Origin: Psococerastis gibbosa
Taxonomy: Eukaryota > Arthropoda > Insecta > Psocodea > Psocidae
Length of the DNA stretch: 64,000 nucleotides
Assembly (NCBI GenBank): GCA_963971405.1
Contig: OZ020487.1
Coordinates: 8,963,344 to 9,027,343 of the forward strand
Direction of reading: 5' to 3'
Shown here: positions 12,601 to 22,875 of the stretch, piece after piece
Position numbering within the stretch: position 1 is the first letter of the stretch
Layout: each line of letters begins with the position of its first letter
Translations under genes and position numbers: made by a program
Notes under the pieces: model-generated
Told to the model about the DNA's origin: nothing
The model's input: only the letters and a program-made list of their open reading frames with translations
The model's database searches: none

Positions 12601-15600
12601 TTCACCTAAAATAATTAATTTAATTAATTCAAAGTAAAGAACCGGTCCGAATTTACTCGAACATACTTTCCAATTTATCAAAATTTGTAGATGGAGAAAA
12701 TGAGTAATTTCTTGGTAAATAATTTTCCTATGGTTACATTTCCGATATCCGGGGGGGGGGGGGGGTTGTCCACCTGACATTACTGGAGGTGAGGTAAATT
12801 CTAGATAGCAGACCATTACATTACCACACAGCAATAATGGCAGTGCACGCAATGCATTTGAGCGTGAATTTTCTATAATGTTGCACAAAACCAAATAGTT
12901 TTTTGGGAAAGCAACCTGTCAGTTTTCGTTACTCAATTTAACACATAAAAGATGCCTGAAGGTAGAAATCATCGATAGAAAGGTTTCGCAGAAAAACTAT
13001 TTTTAAGTCATTGTTAATTAAAATTTTTATTTATTTTTTTACCCCCAGAAGCAAACTATCAAGGGGCAAGCGACCCCATTTTGTCAACATTAATAACGAC
13101 TACAGTATATGTGATTTTAAAAGAAATCGTTGCAGCGGTTTTTGAGAAATATTTTTTTAGACGTTTTTTGGAGTTTTTTTAAAAATAAAACCCCCCAAAT
13201 TGAGTTAGCCCAAAATAAAAATAAAAATTGTCCCGAGGTATGATTTTTGTGAACCTACATGCCAAATTTCATCAAAATCACGTGACATCTTACCTATGCG
13301 ACATTAAAAAATAACACCGGTATTGGGTTTATCCCAAATCGCCATAATAATGTTATTCATAAATGTATAAATAAATAGTACATAAAATGTAAACAAAACC
13401 ATTTTGAATAGCACTTTCCTTTGTAAAATAATCTTGTTTACATTTTTAATCCCGGGTTAAGATTAAAAATGATCGCTGTAGTAGGCCCACTGGTGGAAAA
13501 GAAATGGGTTTTCGTAATTTAATAGCTTTTAAGGTGGTGAAAACATCGGTCAAAGGGGTGAAGATGAGAGAAGTACTAAGTGGTAGGAGTAATACACCTG
13601 GTTGAAGATATAGGTCAGAAAATGACAACGTAGAAGAGGTATGAAAAAATTGCGAGCCAGTCAGCTGCGGTCTGAATAAATCATCAACTCGAGAATGGAA
13701 TATGAACGGCGAGGAAACTTTAAATTGTTTACTTACACTTCTCGCTCAATTCTGCTGGGTAGAATAAATTAAGTAATAGTTGGAAAAAGTTTGACCTAAT
13801 TATTCGTCTTTGACGAGAAGGTTGTAGCTTGCTTGTACTTGTGCGAGTCTCTACACATCACGACCTGTCGTAACACAACACGTGTGCTAACCTACAGAGG
13901 CGACTGAAGAGGTCAATCGGATACATTCATTAAATTGTTTACTTACACTTCTCGCTCAATTCTGCTGGGTAGAATAAATTAAGTAATAGTTGGAAAAAGT
14001 TTGACCTAATTATTCGTCTTTGACGAGAAGGTTGTAGCTTGCTTGTACTTGTGCGAGTCTCAACACATCACGACCTGTCGTAACTCAACACGTGTGCTAA
14101 CCTACAGAGGCGACTGAAGAGGTCAATCGGATACATTCATTAAATTGTTTGTATGCGATGAACCCTTTTTTTAAAAAAAATATACACAAAGAAATATAAA
14201 AATATGAAAATACTATCTACAAGAGCAGGTTTCCGACTGACTTCATTTAACATAAACAAAACAGAACAAATAGAAAAGCCGAAAAATTAGTATGTTTCAA
14301 ATGCCAGACTTATGACTAGGACATGATAATGAAACGTTCCCACGAAGGTAGAAAACACGATAGAGGAGCTAGAGCTACTAGTAAAGGGCCCACCTAAGGC
14401 GCCCATTCCACCGACCGGCTAGGGCTATTTACAAAAACGGTGACGTGGTAGCAGACATTCAAGACTTATGTGGCATTTCCATCGACCTCGCATTGCAGAA
14501 TGCAAATGACATTGACGGAAATTAGAATTTTTCTTTTTATAGAAATCTATTAAAATGTTTGTACTTAACATATCCCATGACGCCATTTTTTAATTTTAGT
14601 TTGTTTGTTTGTGATTTTACTGTATGATCATTGATCAATTTTAACTATAGCATTGAGGAAAATAAACATTTCCGTCAATTCTGCAATGCGAGGTCGGTGG
14701 AAACCCCGCCTTAGTCTTAAATGTCTGCTACCACGTCACCGGTCGATGGAATGGGCGCCTAAACCCAATAGCATGACCTTGAAAGTACCAAGAGCTGAAG
14801 AGGAAGATAAGATTTGGACGATGATAAACAGGGAGTTGCTGCCAACCAATCGTTGAGATTCTGACCCCAGAAGATGAAGAAGAACACGAACCAGAACCTT
14901 TTGGGCGAAAGTCAAGAGTTTTCACCACTAGACTATATCTATTCTTGATCCATGAGTAAGTCAGCAACACACCTTTTTTAATCGCCACTATATATATTAC
15001 GAATCCGCATGATCATAGAGTCGTGAGCCATTTCCGTTAGGCGCGGTTTCCACCGACCTGCTAGTGCTAAATACAAATACTGTGACGTGGTAACAGACAT
15101 TCAAGACTTAGGCGGGGTTTCCACCGACCTCGCATTGCAGAATGCAAATGACATTGACGGAAATGTTTGTTTTACTCTATGCCATAGTTAAAATTGATCA
15201 ATGATCATAGAGTAAAATCACAAACTAAAATTAAAAAATGCCTTCATGGGATATGTTAAGTAAAAACATTTTAATAGATTTCTATAAAAAAAAAATTCTA
15301 ATTTCCGTCAATGTCATTTGCATTCTGGTCTAAGTCCTAAGTCCCCTAAGTCTTGAATGTCTGTTACCACGTCACCGTATTTGTATTTAACACTAGCAGG
15401 TCGGTGGAAACCGCGCCTTTGTTAAATTTCAACTCTATTGTCTATTTCACCTCAATTAAGAAATAAAAATAGAATACAGATTATATTATTTCGTATTTAA
15501 AAATAATAAGGAATCGAACAATCGACAGGGAATTAGTCACTATTTACCAGCACGGCTGTTGACAACTGCTCATGTCAATATACTTCAGTAGAAGGGGACG

Positions 15601-18600
15601 CATTGAAACTGAGAGGCCAAAAAGATAAACTTACATGTCAAGACATGTAGCGTAGTGCTACGGACACTGACTTTCACCCGAAAGGTTGTTGGTTTGAGTC
15701 CCACACTGGCTATATTTCCTGCGTCGGAGGGCATGTAAAGCAGGCGGTCCCGGGCTTTCCTAGTCGAGTGTAAGAGAGGGCTTTATAGCCCTAACTCCGC
15801 TAGCTTGGCTTAGTAATAGAAACAATAAAAAGTCCTTATTTATTTATTTAATCATTCTCTATTTTACTGTATTATAACTGTTTCACTCATCGATGTCAAC
15901 CCATACCGATTACAAGTGCTAATGACCAAGCTCAGGCATGCTCAAAAATTATAACAGGTGTTAGCTCGACTTAACCAAGTATGGGAACGAGTCAACTCAA
16001 ACCATAAAGCTGGTAGAGTAGCCCTTCACTCGCCTAATATAAAGACGTTTTTCATTTCATTTCATAATGTTTTCAAACTGCTAAAAAACCAACAGGAACT
16101 GTACGTTGAATAATTAAAGGGCTGTCAGTCCTTATATGGAGAATAAACGACAGCAGATAACTCAGAAGGACAGTTAATTAGCAACTTGTCTACCCCATCT
16201 CACTTATAACCAGCAAAATATCACGGCAAAGGCGGATCCACAAGAGAGACGCCCTTTAAATAAATAAAAATAAATACTGACTTTTTGTTCTATTGCTAAG
16301 CCAACCTAGCGTAGTTAGGGCTATAAAGCCTTCGCTTACACTAAACTAGGAAGACCCGGGACCGCCTGCTTTACATGCCCTCCGAAGCATGACCAGAAAA
16401 TGTAAAAAGTGTAGGACTCAAACCAAAAACTTATTATTATATATTGGGTGAAAGTCGGAGTCCGTGCTACCACTACCATCCCAATCGTTTTTTGTACAAA
16501 TCAAATAAAAAAAATTCTGGCCAATCTGTGTTATAAAGAGGTACATTAATTATTTTGAAGTTGTGCCTTTTCTATAATGCAACTCGTTCCTATAAATAGA
16601 GAGTAATAAAGGATATGTTCACATTCGATTGGATCGTATTGAAGGATTTATTAAGCGATGGATTTGTTCTGTTTTGAAATATATCATTTCAACCCTGAGC
16701 GCTTTCGGAATGAACTGCCATCTCCAGAAGGAAACCCACTAGCACAGTTACACCTAATCAACGACTTGAGACTTGCTCAACTTGCACCTTTTCTTTAAAT
16801 AAATAAATAAGGACTTTTTTTTTGTTCTATTACTAAGCCAACCTAGCGGAGGTAGGGCTATAAAGCCCTCTCTTGCACTCTAATAAAAAAGCCCGGGACC
16901 GCCTGCTTTACATGCCCTCCGAAGCATGGCCAGAAAATGTAGGAAGTGTAGGACTCCAACCAACAACCTTTCGGGTGAAAGTCAGAGTCCGTACCACTAC
17001 TCTACATGTCCTGAATATAATGACTGAATATATCTTTGGATTGAGTAAGCCGAAAGCGCTCAGTGTTTTATACGAACACTAGTGGGGTTCCTTGACAATG
17101 CTTTCTTAACGATTATTAGGGTTTTAACTCTAGTTACTATTATTAGCTTGCATTATTTTTATTTTTATTCAAACACTAATTTTTTGAATGTTATCTTACA
17201 ATTAATAACTGTAGAAGTTATTACAAGGGCTTTCACAGCCGGAATTACGTGATAAAGCAGTAGAATCCGGTTCTGAAAAAGCCTAGAATCTACGCAGTTT
17301 CACTGAAGATGTCGACCGCAAATGTTGACGAAACGTTTGGAAGTACGCTTTCAGAACGACCACGGACTATCATCCAGGATTCCACTGCTTCATTACCAAC
17401 ATTAGAAGTTGTTTGTCCGGTCACCTTCACATATAAATGCACAGTATATTAATAACCACATGCATAGTCAATGTAACTTAACCCCAGCTACATAAACTAA
17501 CCTTGATCAATAACGTAAAAATTGTCGCCTTCGTCGCCTTGCTGTATAATGGTTTCACCGGGCAGAAATGTGACTGGAAACATTGCGTCGAAAATGTCGG
17601 ACCGCTCGTTTTCGTCCAGATGGGAGAAGAGGACATTCTTGGCAATAGCCTTGCTTAAGGCCGCCATTGTTTTGTAGTCTTTGGGCACCACCTGCCACAA
17701 AAACAGTCAAAATCACTATTGTGACCATAATGAAATGAAATAAACCTACTGCCGCCCCCTGATTATACACCAATTCGATCGATGAAGTATTTCGTGCAGG
17801 CTGGCGCAATGTGGCAGAACAGACCCTGCACCAGCCGTAGCGCCAATGAGTAAGCAGTAAGTTTTCAGCGGGTTAATATTATTATATTATTGCCATATTA
17901 GAATGGTTTAAATCAGGGGTTCCCAAACTGTGGTCCACAGACATACTGTGGTCCACGGGCAAAGTAAGGAATAAGAATATAAAACAGCTGAGTTATTGGA
18001 AATTTGAACTGAAATACAGAAAGTTTAGGCGCATACTATAAAACCGGTACCAGTCCTAAACATTCAATCAAATATTAGCACGTAATTTTCTACTTCATTT
18101 TAGATCTAGAATTTAACGATTTTCCTGTCAGAGCCATGGTGGTCCACGGAAAAACATAAAATAATCTAGTGGTCTACGGACAAGAAAGGTTGGGAACCCC
18201 TGGTTTAAATAATGCCCCGGATAAGTTGTTATACTCATCTCGTACTAAGCCAGCTCGTTTTTACCGAAAATATCTTCCTACAGATGTAGCCCGGAAATAA
18301 TGGGGTTTTACGCATATTAAGAGCAACAAGGTTTAAATTTTACAGGGAATTAATAGGAATTAATAGGGGTCTCCCCTGGTTAGAAAAAAAAAATTGAAAA
18401 ATACGGCTGAAATATTGGGGTTTTACGCATTTTCTGAGCAATAAGGTCTATAAAAATACAGAAAATTAATATAAATTGTGAACAAGGGGGGCCCGTGGGA
18501 GAAAAATGGGGCTGATATAATTGGGTTTTACACATTTTTAGAGCAATAAGGTTTAAATATTACAGGAAATTAATACAATTGTGAACAAAGGGGGCCCGGG

Positions 18601-19758
18601 GGTCTCCCCCGGGAGAAAAAATTGAAAAATAGGGCTGAAATAATGGGGCTTTACGCATTTTCAGAGCAATAAGGTCTATACAATACAGGAAATTAATATA
18701 ACTTAAATTGTGAACAAGGGGGGCAGATGTAGCCCGGACCGATGTCCAAATGGCTGCCACAATGAGCCTACACAAAGAATTTTACTACTGGCACATTCCA
18801 ATACGACACTACAATGCCATTACAGAAATGATTTGAATTTCCGTTGTGAGAACTTCTACGCAGAATAATGATAACGCGGGAAGTTGGTCACATAGCCTTG
18901 AAGCGGTAACACTTGAATTAATAAGATATTTTCGCACGTGGTTTCTACGAAAAACAATTTTTACTTGATACGGTGCCTCGGATTTACAATGAAATTGGAA
19001 AAAGTAAATAGCTATCCTGTTTCAGAATGAAAATTGCATAGCCGTCCACAGCTATCGGCAGATGGGTCACCTGACCCATCTCGATTGACCCGGAAAAAAT
19101 GGTACTAATTAGGTACAAAACATAATTACAAAAACGCGCGAAAACTACAGCAAAACTTTTTAAACTGCCCAATTAGCCACTTATATTAAATAGTCATATA
19201 ATAAATAAGAGGATTCATCGTAATTATTGATTTTTTATTATTAATAATATTACTTTATCCCATATCTGCCCCCCCCCCCCTAACAAAAAACTCTGCAATT
19301 TTCATTTTTTTTTTCATTCGCTCTTGACCCACCTGCGGACGGCCATGGAAAATTGGGTACTTACTTCTGGGTACTTATTTTTGTTGGAAAGACATATGCG
19401 GTATATATGTGGGACGAGACAATGATTTGGTTACTGGGCATGGGTCAGGACCATACCTAGGAAAACCAGGTTTACTCAAATCCCCCACTCCCCCCCCCGC
19501 TTTTTTCATCTGCACGTAAAAAAGAAAATAATGGACCAGAAATTGCCCTACTAAGTGGGCATAAGGCGATTTTGTTCTATGAATTAAGTTTCTACTCAAT
19601 TTTACCTTTTTGACATAACTAGTGGCATCTTCTTCTGTTACCGGCTCCGCAGAGATGCCTCCTCGTCTCTTAACAGATTGTTGCGCCGCGGGAAGAGGGG
19701 ACAGGTCTTCTGTATCCTCAGACGAATGGGCTTGCTGTTTCGCATCGTTAGCTTGCTC
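9605..19758 (-). CDS. Pka-R1: cAMP-dependent protein kinase type I regulatory subunit (6 exons, N-terminus missing)
   Basis: Join in coding order on the - strand: 19758-19606, 17691-17502, 12605-12375, 11258-11055, 10398-10311, 9689-9605. The protein binds and inhibits the PKA catalytic subunit and releases it on cAMP binding. In order: a linker with the pseudosubstrate RRGGI, cyclic-nucleotide-binding domain A with phosphate cassette [16 protein letters not shown], the capping Trp in DKWERLTV, domain B with cassette [16 protein letters not shown], and the terminus YNSFVSLSV plus TAA. Gly in the phosphorylatable position of the pseudosubstrate marks type I rather than type II. The 951 coding bases give 316 residues; the family has about 375-380, so about 60 residues (the dimerisation/docking domain that binds AKAPs) are absent. 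All junction phases agree and all introns are GT-AG. The symbol follows the Drosophila name. Confidence 0.96.
10015..10235 (+). mobile_element. Dispersed repeat fragment in Pka-R1 intron
   Basis: Second copy of the 6840-7065 repeat, ending in an AAGAAGAAGG-like tail. It occupies the last intron of Pka-R1, between the exons at 9689 and 10311, antisense to the gene. Confidence 0.55.
10311..10398 (-). CDS. Pka-R1: Pka-R1 exon, domain B cassette
   Basis: 88 bases. After completing the Gly codon it encodes [21 protein letters not shown] and CVKLDRAR. Acceptor TTTTATAG, donor GTAACG. It contains no open frame of 60 codons and is recognised only by homology and phase. Confidence 0.94.
10545..10862 (+). 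pseudogene. RTE-like LINE reverse transcriptase C-terminal fragment
   Basis: The + strand decodes as [19 protein letters not shown], then [15 protein letters not shown], a stop/frame break near 10685, then [20 protein letters not shown] and [11 protein letters not shown]. This order is typical of the C-terminus of RTE-group non-LTR reverse transcriptases. It is broken and lies antisense within a Pka-R1 intron. A related piece is at 46745-46945. Confidence 0.7.
11055..11258 (-). CDS. Pka-R1: Pka-R1 exon, domain B first part
   Basis: 204 bases. Encodes [18 protein letters not shown] (the Trp stacks on cAMP in domain A of the family), [13 protein letters not shown] and RLGPSDYFG. Acceptor GGTTACAG, donor GTGAGT. 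It splits the domain B cassette between this and the next exon. Confidence 0.96.
11343..11536. mobile_element. MITE with about 44-bp terminal inverted repeats, TTAA-flanked
   Basis: The left end TTTAACAAAGAATTAG and the reverse complement of the right end TTTAACGAAGGGTTAG align over about 44 bp with few mismatches, both continuing into GACTTACATTGCCTGCT. TTAA sits at both edges (11344-11347, 11532-11535), as for piggyBac-type insertion. The interior (CCCGAAACGTCTCCCC) recurs at 21985-22120. Located in a Pka-R1 intron. Confidence 0.75.
11850..12240. mobile_element. Dispersed repeat fragment in Pka-R1 intron
   Basis: 12137-12235 matches 55110-55190 in reverse orientation (TCACTGAGGCACTAGCACAA; GACAGAACTACCTGATTTTG). 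The flanking part down to 11850 is probably the same element but was not matched. Confidence 0.5.
12375..12605 (-). CDS. Pka-R1: Pka-R1 exon, domain A phosphate-binding cassette
   Basis: 231 bases, entering and leaving in phase 1. Encodes [12 protein letters not shown], then [19 protein letters not shown], in which the Glu and Arg are the cAMP-contacting residues of the family, then the helix [15 protein letters not shown]. Acceptor ATTTTAG, donor GTACGT. A dispersed repeat (12636-13285) begins about 30 bases into the upstream intron. Confidence 0.96.
12636..13285 (-). mobile_element. 870-bp-class dispersed repeat, copy 1
   Basis: Same repeat as 29289-30155, 32911-33732, 35623-36631 and 62993-63717, here reversed and incomplete at its left end. 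It includes the 15-base homopolymer (12751-12765, G on this strand) and the end segment AAAGAACCGGTCCGA. Its terminus starts about 30 bases from the Pka-R1 exon at 12375-12605. Confidence 0.8.
13721..14140 (+). repeat. Two 210-bp tandem units containing SINE-like element 2
   Basis: Units 13721-13930 and 13931-14140 are nearly identical; each ends with the SINE-like body, and a third ATTCATTAAATTGTTTG follows at about 14135-14152 leading to an A-rich tail at 14170. The duplication includes unrelated 5' sequence (ACTTACACTTCTCGCTCAAT), so it is a segmental tandem duplication. Confidence 0.9.
14398..14759. mobile_element. Palindromic MITE, core family A, TIR type 1
   Basis: Terminal inverted repeats begin GGCGCCCATTCCACCGACC on the left; the right end ends GGTCGATGGAATGGGCGCC. 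Direct TAA flanks at 14395-14397 and 14760-14762. The arms include GACGTGGTAGCAGACATT and GCATTGCAGAATGCAAATG. The core is inverted relative to 32120-32498. The 3-bp target duplication suggests a PIF/Harbinger-like origin. Located in a Pka-R1 intron. Confidence 0.85.
14776..14880 (+). mobile_element. LINE 3' tail fragment
   Basis: Reads [13 protein letters not shown] then a stop, close to the RTE-like tails at 2506-2600 and 37935-38015. It abuts the MITE at 14398-14759. Confidence 0.5.
15040..15417. mobile_element. Palindromic MITE, core family A, TIR type 2
   Basis: Ends GGCGCGGTTTCCACCGACC / GGTCGGTGGAAACCGCGCC, different from TIR type 1, but with the same internal core at about 15170-15290. 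Flanks are TTA (left) and TTT (right), a near-match 3-bp duplication. Lies about 280 bp from the type 1 element. Confidence 0.85.
15640..15850 (+). mobile_element. tRNA-Glu-like SINE (SINE1)
   Basis: Head with an A-box-like region (GACATGTAGCGTAGTG), anticodon-arm segment CTTTCACCCGAAAGG and a B-box-like GGTTTGAGTCCC, then a body (GGCATGTAAAGCAGGCGG, GAGGGCTTTATAGCCC) and a (TATT)n tail. CTTTCACCC with GGTTCGANNCC resembles tRNA-Glu(UUC). Family copies are listed separately. Confidence 0.85.
15870..16050 (+). mobile_element. Dispersed repeat fragment
   Basis: Shares CATCGATGTCAACCCATACC, the ACAAGTGCTAATGACCAAGC stretch and a GACTTAACCAAGTA stretch with 31918-32119, 38495-38645, 46995-47210 and 51790-52000. 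Probably a non-coding part of a retroelement. Confidence 0.55.
16257..16478 (-). mobile_element. tRNA-Glu-like SINE1 copy
   Basis: Reverse orientation: (AAAT)n tail at left, the CCCGGGACCGCCTGCTTTAC body, damaged B box and head at right. Confidence 0.85.
16796..17014 (-). mobile_element. tRNA-Glu-like SINE1 copy
   Basis: Complete - strand copy: (AAAT)n tail, body, CAACAACCTTTCGGGTGAAA, and ACTCTACATGTC at the head end. About 540 bp from the previous copy, in the same Pka-R1 intron. Confidence 0.88.
17220..17405 (+). mobile_element. Dispersed repeat (GACGAAACGTTTGG family)
   Basis: Matches 19815-20025 (+) and pieces at 1330-1378 and 46618-46700. Shared phrases include CTTTCACAGCCGGA, CACTGAAGATGTCG and GTTGACGAAACGTTTGGA. 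Likely retroelement-derived; class not determined. Confidence 0.6.
17502..17691 (-). CDS. Pka-R1: Pka-R1 exon, start of cyclic-nucleotide-binding domain A
   Basis: 190 bases: 63 codons plus one base. Starts [16 protein letters not shown] and ends at FYVIDQ plus the first base of Gly, completed by GT in the next exon. Acceptor TGGCAG, donor GTTAGT. Separated from the next exon by about 4.9 kb of repeat-filled intron. Confidence 0.96.
17914..18202. mobile_element. hAT-like MITE with perfect 8-bp target duplication
   Basis: Ends CAGGGGTTCCCAAAC and GTTGGGAACCCCTG, with GTTTAAAT repeated at 17906-17913 and 18203-18210. 289 bp, no coding capacity. Terminal CAGGGGTTC plus 8-bp duplications is typical of hAT. 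In the intron between the Pka-R1 linker exon and the domain A exon. Confidence 0.93.
18281..18724. repeat. Tandem array of about four 105-125-bp units
   Basis: Each unit carries GGGGTTTTACGCAT, GAGCAATAAGGT and a GTGAACAAGGGGGGCCCG-like end; the GGGTTTTA phrase starts near 18303, 18418, 18523 and 18648. Flanked on both sides by CAGATGTAGCCCGGA. Related sequence lies at 20917-21516 and 43121-43200. In a Pka-R1 intron. Confidence 0.85.
19606..19758 (-). CDS. Pka-R1: Pka-R1 linker exon with RRGGI pseudosubstrate
   Basis: 51 codons, phase 0 at both ends; acceptor TTTGTAG, donor GTAAAA. An acidic/Ser-rich linker is followed by KRRGGIS and [15 protein letters not shown]. The exon upstream, which would encode the docking domain, was not found in this window. 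Confidence 0.95.
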
Positions 19759-19814
19759 CTACAAATAGAACAAGTAACAATGAAGCATACATAAAAATGG
19801 ACAAATAATAATAT

Positions 19815-20025
19815 ATTACAAAGACTTTCACGGTCGGAGTTATTTGACGAATCAGAAGAATCCGCGACGATGGGCCATAGTTGCTGCTGAGCATCCGAGA
19901 TGCAATCTTAGAAGTCTACGCAGTGCCACTGAAGATGTCGTCCGCAGATGTTGACGAAACGTCTGGAAGTACGCTTTCAGATCGGCCACAGCCCATCCTC
20001 CCAGGTTCTACTGCTTCATCAGGTA
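19815..20025 (+). mobile_element. Dispersed repeat (GACGAAACGTTTGG family)
   Basis: Second long copy of the repeat at 17220-17405, with GACGAAACGTCTGGAAG and GGTTCTACTGCTTCAT. It lies just upstream of the Pka-R1 linker exon; the open frame across it is not a host exon. Confidence 0.6.
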
Positions 20026-20199
20026 GACGACTAACTTTGAAAAAAAAACCAGAAAGAAGAGCATATTTTGTAGTCTTGAATGAAATGGGGAGCTTTAGAA
20101 TAGTGCAGTTCTGCAGTATAATCGAATTTAACATAAAGAACGATAAAAGTTAATATAATAGATAAAGGAAAATGCTTAAGCAAACGGATATTAGGGTGG

Positions 20200-20545
20200 T
20201 TTGTGGTTCCACAATCCCACTTGGCAAGAGTAACCGTCCCTGCGGGTAAATAGCTTTGGTGCTACCAACGATAATAAAATAGAATAGGTAGATAGCACCT
20301 AGCCATAAGCTAAGTAAGGCCCAGAGTGGTTTATCCTAGGGGGAAAGGTAGGTAGTCGAAGGAAATGTGACCGAGTTGCAGGGTTGCAACATAAAAAAAG
20401 AAAATATTGCAAAATGAAAAACAAATGAACAATTCAACAGGCAGGGCTGACAACAGAAACGCAGGCGCCGAAGTTCTGCGCACGTGGCCTTGCTAGTTTA
20501 ATTTTCTCCATGTTTGGCTTATGGCGAGAACCTCCCGCTTAATCT
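20200..20545 (+). mobile_element. Dispersed repeat, uninterrupted copy
   Basis: Contains GCCATAAGCTAAGTA, AAATGAACAATTCAACAGGC and the segment AACCTCCCGCTTA. The same landmarks occur at 20785-20916 and 21517-21730, split there by an inserted element, so this copy serves as the empty-site comparison. Confidence 0.6.
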
Positions 20546-20916
20546 CAATCACAACAACTGCATGTATTATGGTGTATGTACGCATTGGAATGTTATTATT
20601 ATTATTATTATTTTTTACATTGTAATCAAATTACCAGAAGAAAAGCCCCCATGGCAAATGACGATGACGCTGTAATGGAGGCGAATATTTGTAAACACTA
20701 ATAGTTTCATATATCCTTTAATTAAGATCGGCTTCCAGGCAATATTTAAATTATCATGTAAATTCCTCCAACATGAGGGTATTCCCACATAAATTAAGGG
20801 ATCGAATCTCTAATTAATCTGACTACTGTAATACCAAAGAAATAGTAAAGCAGTGATACCATGTAAAAGCCTATGGTAATATAATAGAATAGGGCGCCAT
20901 AAGCTAAGTATAACCC

Positions 20917-21516
20917 CATTGGCGTAAATTCCCAAAATTTCTGGGGGGGGGGGCTTTAGGACCCCAAGACTTTGATCCCCCGGAGAAAAAAAATCGATAA
21001 ATGGGCCCAAATTAGTGAGGTTTTACGAATATTCTACCCTGGAGAAAGGGGGCCCGGGGGTCTCCACCGGAGAAAAAAAAATTGATGAATAAGCCCAAAC
21101 TAGGGAGGTCTTACGCATTTTGCAAGCAGTACAGTTGCGATTTTACAGACGAACAAATAAATAAATACATAAAATAAATCTTGACTTTTTGCTGTTCTAA
21201 TGCTAAGCCAACCAAACTTAACACTGAGGGGGGCCCGGGGGTCTCCCCCGGAGAAAATTTTTGAAAAAATAGCTCTGAAATATTGGGGTTTTAAGCATTT
21301 TGAGTAATATATTTTTTGTGAAAGTACTCGGTCAATATGTTGATTTTTTTCATGTAAAATAAACATACTAAGAATTAATTTCCTTTTCATTATTGTGAAT
21401 ACTATGCCTTTAGCCTCCATAACGTCTTTGTCACCAGAAATCCTGGGGGGGGGGCTATGGGTGGACCTGGGGGTGGGGCTTAGCCCCCCCCCCAGGACCC
21501 CCTATTTACGCCAATG
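20917..21516. mobile_element. 600-bp G-rich non-autonomous DNA element with 8-bp target duplication
   Basis: Ends CATTGGCGTAAAT and ATTTACGCCAATG are perfect 13-bp inverted repeats; TATAACCC is repeated exactly at 20909-20916 and 21517-21524. The interior has G/C runs, two CCCGGGGGTCTCC-type hairpins and GAGGTTTTACG-type units related to 18281-18724. An 8-bp duplication fits hAT-like transposition. A SINE1 3' piece is nested at 21150-21216. Confidence 0.88.
21150..21216 (-). mobile_element. SINE1 3' fragment
   Basis: (AAAT)n, GACTTTTTGCTGTTCTAATG and CTAAGCCAACC match the tail end of SINE1. It lies within the 600-bp element. Confidence 0.7.
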
Positions 21517-21984
21517 TATAACCCATAGCGGTGAAACGCAGGGGGAAATTTGGCAACCTCACGATGGGGGAAATAGCAAAGGAAGCGTTTCCTCAATGTA
21601 AAAAAATAAAATAGCGGCAAAAATGAACAATTCAACAGGCACAGTAAGATTTTGAGCACTTAACTAGCAAATCTAAATAACTTGATTTTGACTGTATTAG
21701 GCTTATAGTGAGTACCTCCCGCTTACAGGAGGAAACTACCACGGAATTGTTGAGAGCCCATCCAGCCGGCCTGGTAAAAGCCAAGCCAAAAGAGAAACTA
21801 CAATAATAATGATTAAGTATATATATGTAAGTAAACGTGTATTGAAAATTAAAACAATTAATATAATATTATGAAAGGTACTTATGTGGAGAAAGAAATT
21901 TTACCTTTCACCCTATATTTAACTTTGCTAACTTAATAATTATCAGCAAATTATCAAGGCCAATTTGTTCCATTAGTCCGTCTC

Positions 21985-22120
21985 CGGACTATGCCTGATG
22001 ATGGGAGTAGCACATACTCCCGAAACGTCACCCCTTTCCCTGAAAACGGACTCTGCCTTAATTGGTCGATGGCTACTAACACAACAGACAATGTTAAGTC
22101 CAGTCCTTTGTTAAGCAAAT
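21985..22120. mobile_element. Fragment of the TTAA-flanked MITE family of 11343
   Basis: Shares CTCCCGAAACGTC, CCCTTTCCCTGA and the right end GTCCAGTCCTTTGTTAA with 11343-11536; the left terminus is diverged. Confidence 0.6.
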
Positions 22121-22369
22121 TTGTTAATAAATGAAAAAGTGGTTTATTTATTTTTTCTCACTTGATTCGAGAGACGATTCAACCAGAGGCGGCAACTCTG
22201 CTTGTTGTTAAAGTTGTGAATCCGATTTCAAATGAGTTGCGTACAAAAAGTTAAATTTTTATCAGCCGGCCTATACTGTACTGTATTATTTAAAAATAAT
22301 CGCCATAGTAGGCACGCAGGTGGTTTTACTGTACGTAATAATTCTTTAACACACTTAGCCTTTTCGTCT

Positions 22370-22450
22370 AATAAAATAGGTTCTGGCCAATCATGTGAAA
22401 AGTCTGGGTAGGAAAGGAATCGAACCTTACGGAAAGTTACGTCCATAAGA
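22370..22450 (-). other. tRNA-like sequence, probably a repeat head
   Basis: The - strand has GGTTCGATTCC (B-box consensus) about 25 bases after an A-box-like TTAGCTGCTAATCTTATGG. A complete acceptor stem is not seen. More likely a decayed tRNA-derived element than a working tRNA gene. Confidence 0.4.
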
Positions 22451-22875
22451 TTAGCAGCTAAAAAAGAACCCTTTTAACTGGCACAATGAGTTCTATTCTG
22501 TTCAACCCCATACAAAGGCACGGCCATTTTGTCGATTGACGGTGCCTAGTCGCGTCAAATCAGTAAAGAAATTTGAAGTGCAATGAAATTGAATGTGGAC
22601 ATGATTGAGTGCTGGCCATTAGTGCGTTCAGGGACAACTGATGGCCAGGAATAACTCGTTTACGCCATGCTTCAAGACGAAACTACATTTGTTTAAGCAT
22701 GGGAATCATAGAATTAGGGCATTAGATGCAACTTAGCAGCATATTATACTTCATTATTTATTTATTTATAACTGGACAGGAAAAAAGGGGTAGTGTGAAG
22801 TGAGGATGCGGAGAATATTATTAGTATTATTGTACAGTATGTATTGAATTGGTTAATAAAATGTCCTTCGTCCAT

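Larger units (their letters stand above)
20785..21730 (+). mobile_element. Dispersed repeat interrupted by a nested 600-bp element
   Basis: Left part ends with CCATAAGCTAAGTATAACCC; right part resumes with TATAACCCATAGCGG and continues to AAATGAACAATTCAACAGGC and GTACCTCCCGCTTA. The interruption is 20917-21516. Confidence 0.65.

Noticed and set aside
12367-12894. 175-residue open frame as one continuous Pka-R1 exon
   Set aside because: Only 12375-12605 is coding; the upstream part reads through an intron and the 870-bp repeat, including its G homopolymer.
19881-20153. 90-residue frame near the Pka-R1 linker exon as an alternative exon
   Set aside because: It is on the opposite strand from Pka-R1 and falls in a dispersed repeat also present at 17220-17405.
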